From: Tragulus kanchil
Lineage: Eukaryota; Chordata; Mammalia; Artiodactyla; Tragulidae
Length of the DNA stretch: 64,000 nt
Direction: 5' to 3'
Assembly: GCA_022376925.1 (NCBI GenBank)
Contig: JAIOJX010000032.1
Location: 295,606,897 to 295,670,896, forward strand
The notes below the pieces were generated by a model. The model saw only the letters and a list, made by a program, of their open reading frames with translations, made no database searches and was not told where the DNA came from. Position 1 is the first letter of the stretch. Every line of letters starts with the position of its first letter. A program made the position numbers and the translations under genes. Below, one piece after another: positions 24,200 to 35,800 of this stretch.

Positions 24200-25425
24200 C
24201 AGGGGTTCTGAGAGTCAGAGGACCCTGTACGACTAGACTGATAACCAGCCTGAAGATAGGGTGACCGTGGCCAACCTCTGGGAGAAAAGCCCAACTTTAT
24301 TCCCCAAACCCAGGAGCCTTATGGTTTTGTGAACTCAAGATCTCGCCATCTGGCATGGCTGAGCCCCAGCTTCTGCCCTGTTCTGACACCACGGAGGGCA
24401 GAGGAAGAGGTTGGGGAGCTGCGGTCAAGCGGTGCTGACAGGGCGCTGGTCGGTCTGGTCCTAGAGATTTGTATAAGTATTTTGAATTCCTCTTTTAATT
24501 TTTTTTTTTTTTTTTGATGGCAATATAACAGAGTCTAACCAAGCCCTGCAGTCCTTTTTATTCTGCTTGTTTTATCAGGGAGAAGTAAATCGCTCCATTT
24601 AGCTCTGAGGCAGTGGATTTAAATCCTCTTCTTTCTGTGGCCAAGTTTTCCTGACTCCCTCCCTCTCTCATGAGAACCAAAGGAGACTGGGGCTTGGGCT
24701 GGAATGAGCTCCAGCTGGGTTCCCAAGAGAAGACAGTCATCCCTTGGTTAGACTGACCCTTTTTAAAGGAGGAGTCCTGTGACATCTTCCATTAGCGAGA
24801 GCCTCCAAGTCAGTAAGAAGCTCTGCAAGAACCTGCCTGACTCCTGCCCTTGTAAAGCCTCCACTCTTCCCCAGGACAAAGTTACTCAGTAGCAGGGACC
24901 AGTCTTCCATGCACTTACCAAGACCTAAGGAAGAGCTGCCCAGCATGGCAGCAAGGCTAGAGGACCTGCCAAGCAAATTAGCGAGGTTGAGTGACCTCAG
25001 GGCCAACCAGTAACCCATTATGTCTAATCATGCGGTTTTGACCTGTTAAACTGCCACCCAGACTCTTGCTCTGTCCCACCTCTCACTCTCCTGGGAAAGA
25101 TGAAATGGAGGGGCACTCAGATAAGCAGAGGAATTTGGAATGACTGAGGTAGCATTTTAATTCTATAGGTGGGAGCATGAGATGTCAATACATAGTCTTG
25201 GAACTCATAGTTTACCTATTATGAAATATTAAGTAGACACCTATGCCAGATGAGACTGTCGAATCCAGTGTAAAGATAGGGGCCTGCTGTGTATACTGCA
25301 GGGTAGCCAGATGCCTCAGCGAGGGTCTCACTCTGCACTCAGATCCTGGATCTTCAGTAGATTTATGAAAACATTGTAAAAGTTTATCTGGGACGTTTCT
25401 GGAAAATATATATTTTATTATATTT
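24200..25425. other. Sequence without recognised element
   Basis: A T run occurs at about 24498-24516. No exon or named transposon recognised. Confidence 0.4.
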
Positions 25426-25444
25426 GTATATATCAGAAAAGCTT

Positions 25445-25640
25445 GTTTTTGTGGCTCAAATAGTAAAGAATCTGCCTTGCAAGGTGGGAGACCTGGGTTC
25501 GATCCCTGGGTTGGGAAAATCCCCTGGAGAAAGGAAAGGCCACCCACTCCAGTATTGTTGCCTGGAGAATCCCATGACTCGTCCGTGGGGTCGTAAAGCA
25601 TCAGACATGACTGAGCAACTTCACTTTCACTTTCATGTCA
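25445..25640 (+). mobile_element. Bov-tA SINE, complete
   Basis: Head tgtggctcaaatagtaaaga, B box gggttcgatccctgggttgg, BovA core and the tail cttcactttcactttcatg. Repeated at 26618-26813. Confidence 0.93.
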
Positions 25641-26065
25641 GCAAAACCACACTTACAATCTCAGAGATAACTGACTTTATGAGGACAACTGAGCAAAGAA
25701 GGTGAAATGGTGAGGTGATGAGAACCTTGAAAGAGGCTCAGGATCCCAAGCGAAGGTTTCCAGGCTAAGTGGCCATGAGAAAAGCCCTCCATCTCCCTGG
25801 GTTCTGGCTGCCCGCCAGTAGAAGGAGAGCACGGGACTGGCCTCCGTGGTGGTCAGAGTCCTTTGCTCATCGCTCTGATAGGCCCACAGCCGCGGGCCCT
25901 GCTCGTGCTCATCCCACCTTGTTTCCTCTTGCTCTGGGCTGAGAAGCCATGTGGCCAGGTTAGGAGGCTTCGGTGAGGTGTAGTGCAAACCTGAGGGGCT
26001 CCACCTGAGTGCTCTCCACAAGGGCTCGTTTTGTTGCTAAGAGCCTCTCCTTGCTCCTGTTCACT

Positions 26066-26189
26066 GCTGAGAGGGGTGAGGTGGTCACACAAGTGGCCCC
26101 TGGTGCTGAGAGGCTTGAGGTGGTCACATGAGTGACCCCTGACCCCTGGTGCTGAGAGGCTCGAGGTGGTCACACGAGTGACCCTGGTT
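26066..26189 (+). repeat. Three-unit minisatellite (39/46/39 bp)
   Basis: Each unit begins gctgagagg and contains gaggtggtcacac or gaggtggtcacat. Units run 26066-26104, 26105-26150 and 26151-26189. The second unit has an extra tgacccc. Repeated at 27240-27362. Confidence 0.9.
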
Positions 26190-27689
26190 CAGGCGTACAC
26201 GGGGTCCTCATGCCATAGAACATCAAGGGCATCGCACCCAGTGCAGTTCCTGTTGGTATGTTTCCAGGATTGACAGAGGTATTCCAGAAGAACATTGCTT
26301 GTTCTTACAGGAATCTTATCCATTTTTTTCTTGCTCTGTAGTCACCATAACATCTGCCAATGAAACTAGCAAGCATTGTCTTATTAGAGTTGTTCCTGTT
26401 TGAGAACACTGGTTGTGCATCGCCTTGGAAGGATACCGAGGTTATGGTATTTTGGATCAAGACTTTTCAAAGGAACCATTTATCTGCTTAATCTCAGTCT
26501 TCTAACATGTTTCTAAAGATTTTTTAAAGTACTTATTTGGCTGGGTCTTGGTTGCCACATATGGGATCTCGTTCCTGATCGGGATTCCCAGATGGGGTTT
26601 TTATATCAGAAAAGCTTGTTTTTGTGGCTCAAATAGTAAAGAATCTGCCTTGCAAGGTGGGAGACCTGGGTTCGATCCCTGGGTTGGGAAAATCCCCTGG
26701 AGAAAGGAAAGGCCACCCACTCCAGTATTGTTGCCTGGAGAATCCCATGACTCGTCCGTGGGGTCGTAAAGCATCAGACATGACTGAGCAACTTCACTTT
26801 CACTTTCATGTCAGCAAAACCACACTTACAATCTCAGAGATAACTGACTTTATGAGGACAACTGAGCAAAGAAGGTGAAATGGTGAGGTGATGAGAACCT
26901 TGAAAGAGGCTCAGGATCCCAAGCGAAGGTTTCCAGGCTAAGTGGCCATGAGAAAAAGCCCTCCATCTCCCTGGGTTCTGGCTGCCCGCCAGTAGAAGGA
27001 GAGCACGGGACTGGCCTCCGTGGTGGTCAGAGTCCTTTGCTCATCGCTCTGATAGGCCCACAGCCGCGGGCCCTGCTCGTGCTCATCCCACCTTGTTTCC
27101 TCTTGCTCTGGGCTGAGAAGCCATGTGGCCAGGTTAGGAGGCTTCGGTGAGGTGTAGTGCAAACCTGAGGGGCTCCACCTGAGTGCTCTCCACAAGGGCT
27201 CGTTTTGTTGCTAAGAGCCTCTCCTTGCTCCTGTTCACTGCTGAGAGGGGTGAGGTGGTCACACAAGTGGCCCCTGGTGCTGAGAGGCTTGAGGTGGTCA
27301 CATGAGTGACCCCTGACCCCTGGTGCTGAGAGGCTCGAGGTGGTCACACGAGTGACCCTGGTTCAGGCGACACGGGTCCTCATGCCATAGAACATCAAGG
27401 GCATCGCACCCAGTGCAGTTCCTGTTGGTATGTTTCCAGGATTGACAGAGGTATTCCAGAAGAACATTGCTTGTTCTTACAGGAATCTTATCCATTTTTT
27501 TCTTGCTCTGTAGTCACCATAACATCTGCCAATGAAACTAGCAAGCATTGTCTTATTAGAGTTGTTCCTGTTTGAGAACACTGGTTGTGCATCGCCTTGG
27601 AAGGATACCGAGGTTATGGTATTTTGGATCAAGACTTTTCAAAGGAACCATTTATCTGCTTAATCTCAGTCTTCTAACATGTTTCTAAA

Positions 27690-27821
27690 GATTTTTTAAA
27701 GTACTTATTTGGCTGGGTCTTGGTTGCCACATATGGGATCTCGTTCCCTGATCGGGATCAGTCCTGGGTCCCCTGCATTAAGAGTGTGGAGTCGTAGCCA
27801 CTGGATCACCAGGGAGGTTCC
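27690..27821 (-). mobile_element. CHR-1-type SINE, antisense, short
   Basis: tttggctgggtcttggttgc, 'gatctcgttccctgatcggg' and the head ctggatcaccagggaggttc. Part of it also appears at 26516-26585 in copy A of duplication 7. Confidence 0.85.
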
Positions 27822-28760
27822 CGTAGGGAGTTTTAGGCGTTTTTGTTTTTAAATTCAGTAGAACTTCTGACAATGCAAGGATGTACTTGGTCATCCTACT
27901 AGCATTTAGAAATCTGTGTCTCACTTGAGAAAATTTGCAAATCACACTTCTCCTGCTTTTAATATTGTATAGAAATACAGCTGCAAGCTAGAATTGATTT
28001 TGCTGCAAGAAGAAAGTATGGCCTGGTCATTCTCATGTAAAGAATATACTACCGCGTATATACCTTTAATAACAGTCATCTCCTTGAGTTGTCAATAAGC
28101 AGCTCTCTCGTTCTCAGACTTCTGCTCATCTCATGACTAAACATGGGCTTAGTAGGAATCTGCTTGCAGTTTATTAGTCACGTGAGAAAGATCTGGGGTT
28201 TCTGATTAACCACAAACTTAATGATATGCCAGCCATGTGGTGCGTCTGAAAGAATCAATGCAAATGTCAGGTTGATAGATCAGTAGTGCCTAGTGAGAGG
28301 AAGTCGTCTTCCCCCAGGAAAGGTGAGGCAATCCGGTTGCCACGCTCAGCCACTCACCCCAGGCTGAGGTGGTGTAAGGTGGGCGGCCGTGGATGGTGCA
28401 CTCATAACAACACCTGCATGAGGCCGCAGTCCTTGAGTGGAGGACTTGAGAGTGTGGTGCTATCTGCCCTCGGCCTGCAGAGCCACGCGCTGCTGCTTTT
28501 GGCAGATTCACGTGTTCTGGTTCATCCCAGAAAGAGCTCTGCCATCAGCATTAGCCAGGGTCACCACCCCATCAGCCACCCTGATGCCTGCAGACCTGAA
28601 CCAGTGTGCCGTCCATGTAGAGATATTTTCGAGAACAGTCAGGAGCATGCAATCCTGTGAAGGTGAGAGAGCCCAAGACCAGGACTCTCTGCAGATAGAC
28701 ACTCAATTCCCAGTAGTATCCTGAACTGCTTTGAATTTGCTTCCTTCCCACAAAGCCCAA
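27822..28760. other. Sequence without recognised element
   Basis: GC-rich in its second half, with short open frames that match nothing I know and have no splice context. Confidence 0.4.
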
Positions 28761-28950
28761 GGGCTTCCCTGATGTCTCAGCAGGTAAAGAATCTACCTGC
28801 AATGCAGGAGACGCGGGTTCAATCTCTGGGTCAGGAGGATCTCCTGGAAGAGGAAGCAGCAACCCACTCCCATAGTCTTGCCCCATGGACAGAGGAGCCT
28901 GATGAGACTATAGTTCAGGGGGCTGCAAAAGAGTCGGACATGACTGAGCG
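28761..28950 (+). mobile_element. Bov-tA SINE followed by CA-rich tail
   Basis: gggcttccctgatgtctcag, 'caatgcaggagacgcgggtt', 'aacccactcccatagtcttg' and 'agtcggacatgactgagcg'. An interrupted (CA)n of about 35 bp follows to 28985. Confidence 0.93.
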
Positions 28951-28985
28951 CGCACACAGACACGCACATGCACACACGCACACAC

Positions 28986-29990
28986 CCTACCCAAAGCCCA
29001 ACCACAGCCGCTAAGTAAGAATCACCTAAGGCTTCCTGCTTGGCAAGTCAGGAGCCACCCCAACGCTGTCACCCCAGCTTCGTCGCCCTCCACTCTGGAA
29101 GTCTGTGGAACTTGGTTTTCGGGCTGTGCTCCACGCTGTTTACCCTGTCTCAGATTTGTGGACCTAAGCCCACAGGCCACCTTTTCCCTGCCCCGGGTTA
29201 TCACTTGGTCATTCCTGTCCCTGTTCGGCTTCTGACAAATCGGTCACAATGCGAAACAGAATTCTCTGGCCACCCCTTGGCTGCTCAGATTCCTGTTGAG
29301 CCTCCCGGTGCTGAACTTCACCCTGTGTTCTCCCAGGCTACCAGCGAGGACACTGACGTCCCCAGCGTGCCATTCCTGTCTGTTTTCTGGTGCTGGGGGC
29401 CTAGAGGGAGACTTGTGCTGGCCAAGGCAGAGGCTCAAGCTCGTGCCACAGGGAGGAAGAGAAGAAAATATCAACTGTAGGCAGAGATTATCCACCACCC
29501 CCACACTGGGTCCAGTGTGCCTTGGATCTGGGCCAGCAGGGGTTAAGGCCAGAGGCAAGTGTGACTAGAAAAGCGATGTGTAGTAAGGAATCTGGAAGAC
29601 ACTCCAGGAGCTATCTGCTCTTTGGATCCTCATCTTCTTTTTAATCTAATGTTTTGGCCATGCTGCTCGACACAAAGGATCTTAGTTCCCCATTGCTGAG
29701 TTTTTAAACGTTGTTGAGTCAGTCAGAAATGTGAGACACTGTGTAAGGTCAGTAGTCCCCAGTCCATAGGAATCCCACTTTACCACTGGATGCTGTACGT
29801 GTGTTCCTGCGTGCTGGATGCTGTAGGTACCCAGTTCATTTCTGTCTTAAGTGTACCTCTTTTCCACTTTGCGTGTACCTCCTAGTTCCTGGGATTTTGT
29901 GTATGAATTCACAGTCTCCAAATTGTGACATTTAATAAATTGTTGTTCCGACTTCCATCTTCACACACTAAAGACTCTTATTTTTTTCTA
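28986..29990. other. Sequence without recognised element
   Basis: No exon could be supported. A degraded CHR-like scrap may lie at 29638-29700. Confidence 0.4.
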
Positions 29991-29994
29991 AAAG

Positions 29995-30132
29995 TAGTTT
30001 ACTTACTTGGTTGGTTGGCTGTCCTGGGTCTTAGTTGCAGTATGTGGGATCTAGTTCCCTGACGAGGGACTGAACTCGGGTCCCCTGCATTGAGAGTGTG
30101 GAGTCTTAACCACTGGACCACCGGGAAGTCCC
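29995..30132 (-). mobile_element. CHR-1-type SINE, antisense
   Basis: ctgtcctgggtcttagttgc, 'gggatctagttccctgacga' and the head ccactggaccaccgggaagt. It lies about 190 bp upstream of CRTC3 exon 3; its last 75 bp recur at 31185-31258. Confidence 0.9.
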
Positions 30133-30321
30133 AGGACTATTTTAAATTATTCTGTAATTATGCAGACACAGCTCCATGCTGTGTTTGATTTACCTTGACT
30201 CAAGGCACCAGTAAAACGATAAAGTCAGGCTTGTCATCTGTTGCTGTTTAATAGTTGTTGTTCTTGACGGCGAGTGGCAATGTCACAGCCACTGGCCCAC
30301 TCTTCTTCCTTCTCTCTGCAG

Positions 30322-30441
30322 CCGGCGTTCCACCCAGCTGACAGCGTGCGGGGGACCCGCCACCACGGGCTGGTGGAGAGGCCGTCCCGCACCCGCTTCC
30401 ACCCCCTCCACCGACGGTCTGGGGACAAGCCAGGACGACAA
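30322..30441 (+). CDS. CRTC3: CRTC3 exon 3 (coding, 40 codons)
   Basis: The exon follows a pyrimidine-rich tract ending in ctctctgcag and is 120 nt in phase 0 on both sides. It reads PAFHPADSVRGT, then RHHGLVERPSR, then TRFHPLHRRSGDKPGRQ, corresponding to about residues 78-117 of human CRTC3. The basic stretch is typical of the family just after the N-terminal CREB-binding coiled coil. Relative to the human protein as I remember it there are a few substitutions near the start of the exon (for example Ala for Ser at its second residue). There is no GT after the last codon CAA; the intron begins ATATCCTTT, a perfect U12-type AT-AC donor. The exon lies inside a 1.13 kb false tandem duplication, so it recurs at 31448-31567. 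The open frame that runs past the exon in both directions is intronic read-through. Confidence 0.95.
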
Positions 30442-30451
30442 ATATCCTTTT
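30440..30451 (+). other. U12-type (AT-AC) 5' splice site of CRTC3 intron 3
   Basis: After the exon 3 codon CAA the intron starts ATATCCTTTTTC. ATATCCTTT is the consensus for the minor-spliceosome AT-AC donor recognised by U11/U6atac. No GT near the boundary would preserve the CRTC frame. The same site recurs at 31568 in the duplicated copy. Confidence 0.9.
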
Positions 30452-31447
30452 TCATTGTCTGAGGAGGGGATACGTTTTGAAATGTTTGGAAGCTCTTCAG
30501 GATTTATCTTCCCAGTAGTTTCCTCTTGGCCTCCAAATCTTCATTTCATCTGATGAACGGAGGCAATAAAAGTGAGTGAGTTGAAAACCAGAAAAAGCTA
30601 AAAATTGGAAGGATCACTGTAGGTGTTTACTTTATGAAAGTGTCAGTAAAGTTCCATTTAATGAAGCAACTGAGCATAAACAACCCATGTCATTCAGCCT
30701 CATTGCCAGGCCATCTCAGCATTTGCTTCAGACCTCGGCCAAGTCAGAATTAACCCTGACTTTGAACCAAGTTCGATGTAGTCGGTCAAGCTAAAACAGA
30801 CATTCAGATAGGTGATTTCCTTTTATCTCTGTTCCCCCACTGACCTGCTGCTAGAACTTACGGAAGACATCTTTATATAATTTACTATTTATAGCATTTC
30901 AGATTTAATCAATAACAACTGAAATACGAAGCTTGTATTTGGGAGAATCTTACAGAGTGATATTCACTCACACCAAATCCTATGCTGTTCAGTAGGAAGA
31001 CAGGAAAGCAGGCTGTGAACTCATCTGATGATTTTATTTATCAGGCAGGGTGGGGCATGCTGCTGCGGGTCCGGGACTGTACCCGGGGCTTGGGAAGCAG
31101 GCTGAGCTGGGTCTTGCTGGAGAGGAGACGGGCAAGCATGAGGAAGGTCTGCACTCTTACCTGTCTCTCCTCACCCCTCCCCGGCCTGACGAGGGACTGA
31201 ACTCGGGTCCCCTGCATTGAGAGTGTGGAGTCTTAACCACTGGACCACCGGAAGTCCCAGGACTATTTTAAATTATTCTGTAATTATGCAGACACAGCTC
31301 CATGCTGTGTTTGATTTACCTTGACTCAAGGCACCAGTAAAACGATAAAGTCAGGCTTGTCATCTGTTGCTGTTTAATAGTTGTTGTTCTTGACGGCGAG
31401 TGGCAATGTCACAGCCACTGGCCCACTCTTCTTCCTTCTCTCTGCAG

Positions 31448-31567
31448 CCGGCGTTCCACCCAGCTGACAGCGTGCGGGGGACCCGCCACCACGGGCTGGT
31501 GGAGAGGCCGTCCCGCACCCGCTTCCACCCCCTCCACCGACGGTCTGGGGACAAGCCAGGACGACAA
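31448..31567 (+). CDS. CRTC3: CRTC3 exon 3, second copy in a tandem duplication (probably an assembly artefact)
   Basis: This copies the 120 nt exon at 30322-30441 together with its acceptor and its ATATCC donor, at an offset of 1126. I saw no difference within the exon. Because 120 is a multiple of three, including both copies would insert 40 repeated residues without a frameshift, which an annotation pipeline could accept unnoticed. The family has a single copy of this segment and the surrounding kilobase is duplicated with it, so I regard it as not a separate exon in the real gene. Confidence 0.7.
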
Positions 31568-32013
31568 ATATCCTTTTTCATTGTCTGAGGAGGGGATACG
31601 TTTTGAAATGTTTGGAAGCTCTTCAGGATTTATCTTCCCAGTAGTTTCCTCTTGGCCTCCAAATCTTCATTTCATCTGATGAACGGAGGCAATAAAAGTG
31701 AGTGAGTTGAAAACCAGAAAAAGCTAAAAATTGGAAGGATCACTGTAGGTGTTTACTTTATGAAAGTGTCAGTAAAGTTCCATTTAATGAAGCAACTGAG
31801 CATAAACAACCCATGTCATTCAGCCTCATTGCCAGGCCATCTCAGCATTTGCTTCAGACCTCGGCCAAGTCAGAATTAACCCTGACTTTGAACCAAGTTC
31901 GATGTAGTCGGTCAAGCTAAAACAGACATTCAGATAGGTGATTTCCTTTTATCTCTGTTCCCCCACTGACCTGCTGCTAGAACTTACGGAAGACATCTTT
32001 ATATAATTTACTA

Positions 32014-34309
32014 TTTATAGCATTTCAGATTTAATCAATAACAACTGAAATACGAAGCTTGTATTTGGGAGAATCTTACAGAGTGATATTCACTCACACC
32101 AAATCCTATGCTGTTCAGTAGGAAGACAGGAAAGCAGGCTGTGAACTCATCTGATGATTTTATTTATCAGGCAGGGTGGGGCATGCTGCTGCGGGTCCGG
32201 GACTGTACCCGGGGCTTGGGAAGCAGGCTGAGCTGGGTCTTGCTGGAGAGGAGACGGGCAAGCATGAGGAAGGTCTGCACTCTTACCTGTCTCTCCTCAC
32301 CTCTCTCTTGTCACCTGCAGGGCCCAAGGGAGGTGAGAGAAGCAGGGTGCATCTTGCTGCAGAGCTGGGTTCCTGGCAGTGATGGTAGGGTTGGCTTCAC
32401 CAGCCTAGAAAGCAGGAAGTGGGGGAAGGGCTCTCATGTTTACCGAGCATCTACTCATGCCAGGCACTGTGCTGGGCAATTCATAAGTCATCCAGATGAA
32501 CTCAAAACTCACTGGGCAGTTGACTTTTTTAACCCCCATTTTCCAGTGAGGAAACCAGGTGTCAAAGTAAATTGCCCAAAATTCCACGACTGAGGTTGGA
32601 GGGGCCCAGATTCAGCCCCAGGTCAAGCTGCCCCCTCCCCGCCAGCTGGGTCCCCAGTCTCACTCTAGCTCTTTGTCATCTCCAGGACCATACTCAAGAG
32701 AGTCCTGGTGACGGAGGCGTGGGCACACAGCTGAAACCACTGCTTGTCTAGCCCTCAGGCTTCTTGCAGTTTTCTGTCAATCTGAGGTGAGGATAAGGAC
32801 CCCGATGGGTTTACTCCCCGCCTCCTCCCCCAGGGACATGCCACACTTGGTTATCGAGGCACCTTGACTTCTGATTTTGTGTGTTATGTGTTCGTGTGTT
32901 TTGTGTGTTATGTGATCATTATCAGAACAGGTGAAAATGATGACTAATTCTTCCAATTCTTTTCTGGAAGGCGAGAATTCTACCATTTAACCACCCCTCA
33001 AATTCCTTTCAGGAATGTGTCAGAAGTTTTACATAGGACGAAAAGGAAAGGAGGACCAAGGCATGTCTTTAGCAAATTCACACGCATGTGGGCGATTGTC
33101 CATCGAGCCATTGTATAAATTGCTTGGAAGTTTCTAGTAAAAGACTTAGCCATGTTTTTTTTCAGAACTTTTATAGCATTTCAGATTTAATCAATAACAA
33201 CTGAAATACGAAGCTTGTATTTGGGAGAATCTTACAGAGTGATATTCACTCACACCAAATCCTATGCTGTTCAGTAGGAAGACAGGAAAGCAGGCTGTGA
33301 ACTCATCTGATGATTTTATTTATCAGGCAGGGTGGGGCATGCTGCTGCGGGTCCGGGACTGTACCCGGGGCTTGGGAAGCAGGCTGAGCTGGGTCTTGCT
33401 GGAGAGGAGACGGGCAAGCATGAGGAAGGTCTGCACTCTTACCTGTCTCTCCTCACCTCTCTCTTGTCACCTGCAGGGCCCAAGGGAGGTGAGAGAAGCA
33501 GGGTGCATCTTGCTGCAGAGCTGGGTTCCTGGCAGTGATGGTAGGGTTGGCTTCACCAGCCTAGAAAGCAGGAAGTGGGGGAAGGGCTCTCATGTTTACC
33601 GAGCATCTACTCATGCCAGGCACTGTGCTGGGCAATTCATAAGTCATCCAGATGAACTCAAAACTCACTGGGCAGTTGACTTTTTTAACCCCCATTTTCC
33701 AGTGAGGAAACCAGGTGTCAAAGTAAATTGCCCAAAATTCCACGACTGAGGTTGGAGGGGCCCAGATTCAGCCCCAGGTCAAGCTGCCCCCTCCCCGCCA
33801 GCTGGGTCCCCAGTCTCACTCTAGCTCTTTGTCATCTCCAGGACCATACTCAAGAGAGTCCTGGTGACGGAGGCGTGGGCACACAGCTGAAACCACTGCT
33901 TGTCTAGCCCTCAGGCTTCTTGCAGTTTTCTGTCAATCTGAGGTGAGGATAAGGACCCCGATGGGTTTACTCCCCGCCTCCTCCCCCAGGGACATGCCAC
34001 ACTTGGTTATCGAGGCACCTTGACTTCTGATTTTGTGTGTTATGTGTTCGTGTGTTTTGTGTGTTATGTGATCATTATCAGAACAGGTGAAAATGATGAC
34101 TAATTCTTCCAATTCTTTTCTGGAAGGCGAGAATTCTACCATTTAACCACCCCTCAAATTCCTTTCAGGAATGTGTCAGAAGTTTTACATAGGACGCAAA
34201 AAGGGAAAGGAGGACCAAGGCATGTCTTTAGCAAATTCACACGCATGTGGGCGATTGTCCATCGAGCCATTGTATAAATTGCTTGGAAGTTTCTAGTAAA
34301 AGACTTAGC
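32014..34309. repeat. Tandem duplication 9 (period about 1156-1159 bp), overlapping duplication 8
   Basis: Copy A is about 32014-33150 and copy B about 33170-34309. Copy A ends in a corrupted stretch (catgttttttttcagaac) where copy B reads catgtttctttgcttg. A further 3-bp difference occurs near 33040 and 34196. Confidence 0.95.
32425..32625 (-). mobile_element. MIR/L2-type fossil, antisense
   Basis: 'catctactcatgccaggcac', 'acccccattttccagtgagg' and 'aaattgcccaaaattccacg' follow the antisense MIR order. Repeated at 33581-33781. Confidence 0.75.
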
Positions 34310-34439
34310 ATGTTTCTTTGCTTGATGTGACTAACATATCTTTTCTGAATTTCTCAGAACCTCTTTATTTCATAGGTATTCTCTCGAAATTTTTTAAGAC
34401 ATGTAGATATACTTATAGCTACCCCAGATCCTTTCTGCA

Positions 34440-34635
34440 GCCAGTCTGAATATATGCATACATTCACAGCTTTAAAATTTTTATTTTATTTTGGTCAGCT
34501 CTCCCTTGAGCCTGCCTGCTGTTCTCACAGCGTCTCCCACTCTAACCATGTCTGTTCTCCCTTAAGCCGGCCCACTGCACTGGCAGCGACTCTCCCTTCC
34601 CCGAGTGTAATAAATTTTACTTCCCTCTCAAAAAA
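34440..34635. other. Unclassified segment, possibly an old LTR end
   Basis: CT-rich sequence ends in cgagtgtaataaattttact, reminiscent of the polyadenylation part of a solo LTR. I could not define boundaries or a family, so this is only a suggestion. Confidence 0.25.
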
Positions 34636-34639
34636 AATT

Positions 34640-34765
34640 TTTTTTAATTTTATTTTGGCTGCACCTTGCGGCACGCAGGATCTTTAATCCCCCACCAGAG
34701 ATCAAACCTGCACCCGCCTGCAGTGGAAGCACAGAGTCTTAACCACTGGACCACCAGGGAAGTCC
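34640..34765 (-). mobile_element. CHR-1-type SINE, antisense, short
   Basis: 'attttggctgcaccttgcgg', 'ccccaccagagatcaaacct' and the head ggaccaccagggaagtcc. Confidence 0.88.
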
Positions 34766-34792
34766 TCCTCACAGCCACTTTTTTTTTTTAAG

Positions 34793-34982
34793 TTTTTATT
34801 GTGTATTGAGGTGTAGCCAGTTAACAGTGCTGTGATGCTTTCAGGTGAACAGCAAGGGGACTCAGGCATCCCATACATGCATCTATTCTCCTCCAAACTT
34901 CCCTCACATCCAGGATCCCACATAGCACTGAGCAGAGTTCCCTGTGCTATACAGTAGGTCCTTGTTGGTTGTTGGTTATCCA
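34793..34982 (-). mobile_element. Artiodactyl L1 3' UTR, antisense
   Basis: 'tttttattgtgtattgaggt', 'tttcaggtgaacagcaaggg' and ctgtgctatacagtaggtcc with 'cttgttggttgttggttatc' match the L1 3' end seen throughout ruminants. Confidence 0.9.
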
Positions 34983-35045
34983 TTTTTTTTTTTATCCATT
35001 TTTAATATAACTGTCTCATAGCTTTATTATTATTGTTATTATTAT

Positions 35046-35305
35046 TGACTGTGCTGGGTCTTGGTTGTTATGAGGGCTGTCTTTAGTTGCAGTGAGTGGG
35101 GGCCACTCTCTAGTTTCAGTGTATGGGCTTCTCACTGCAGTGGCTTCTCTTGTTGCAGATCATGGACTTGAAGCACACAGGGTTCAGTAGTTGTGGCCCA
35201 TGGGCTTAGTTACCTTGTGGCCTGTGGGACCCCGGCCAGGGATTGAACCTGTGTCCCCTGCATTGCAAGATGGATTCTTAACCTTGAGATCCCCAGGGAA
35301 GCCCT
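35046..35305 (-). mobile_element. CHR-1-type SINE, antisense (nearly full length)
   Basis: ctgtgctgggtcttggttgt, 'gcagtggcttctcttgttgc', 'ccggccagggattgaacctg' and the head gatccccagggaagccct. Confidence 0.92.
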
Positions 35306-35379
35306 CATAGCTTGTTAAACTAGAGGACCATCTAGAAGGGGAGGAGATAGAAGAAAAGCCACTGAGAGAAATATTCATT

Positions 35380-35800
35380 CACTTAAAAACACTTAGTGTC
35401 AGGCGCCATTCACACCATGGATGTAATGGCGAACAGTCACGCACTCCCTGCCCTCAAGTTGCTCACTGTTCACTGGGAGAGGCTGCAGGTCTATGAGCAG
35501 CCTTGGCACAGCACGGCGAGCTGCAGGCAATACCACCCAGGGGCTGTGCCAGCTCAGAGGAGCATAGGCTGAACCAGGCTTGTGGGGAACAGAGAAGACA
35601 TCCTGGAGCAAAACCTCAGGCTTGAAAGATAGGCATCATATGAGGGGACAATGTGTTTATGGATTGAACAGGTGTTTTCAGAGCCCCTTCTCTGTGCAAG
35701 GTACTGTTCTAAGCACTGGGAGCTCGGTGGTTAGTGAGACAGGCGTGTCCCTGCCTTCTTGAGCTTACATTCCTGCAGGCAATGACAGACAGAAAACAGG
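35380..35800. mobile_element. L2-like ancient repeats (two fragments)
   Basis: 'agtcacgcactccctgccct' (near 35436) and ctctgtgcaaggtactgttc with 'cctgccttcttgagcttaca' (near 35690-35770) carry the familiar 'tgtgccaggcactgttct...ggagcttacattct' pattern. Confidence 0.55.

Larger units (their letters stand above)
25429..27758. repeat. Tandem duplication 7 (period 1173 bp)
   Basis: Copy A is about 25429-26585 and copy B about 26602-27758, separated by the filler tcccagatggggtttt (26586-26601). Small differences occur, such as ggcgtacacggggtcc against ggcgacacgggtcc. Both contain a Bov-tA and the minisatellite. Confidence 0.95.
30058..32301. repeat. Tandem duplication 8 (period 1126-1127 bp), contains CRTC3 exon 3
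   Basis: Copy A is about 30058-31175 and copy B about 31185-32301, with filler cctccccgg between them. The copies differ by one G (ccaccgggaag against ccaccggaag). Copy A runs out in the middle of a CT-rich stretch where copy B continues normally. Confidence 0.96.

Noticed and set aside
25445..25640. tRNA gene suggested by A/B-box-like gttcgatccctgg
   Set aside because: It is the tRNA-derived head of a SINE; the same holds for all other B-box matches here. None folds as an intact tRNA by inspection.
28286..28724. Overlapping 124- and 95-residue frames
   Set aside because: No recognisable motif, no acceptor/donor pairing, and they are not in frame with CRTC3.
32300..32340. Possible tiny exon between tcacctgcag and gtgagag
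   Set aside because: Only 12 nt, inside what must be the CRTC3 intron 3, and the known protein has no residues to place there.
32108..32593. 161-residue open frame (repeated at 33264-33749)
   Set aside because: It crosses an antisense MIR/L2 fossil, matches no family I know, has no splice context and owes its second copy to the duplication.
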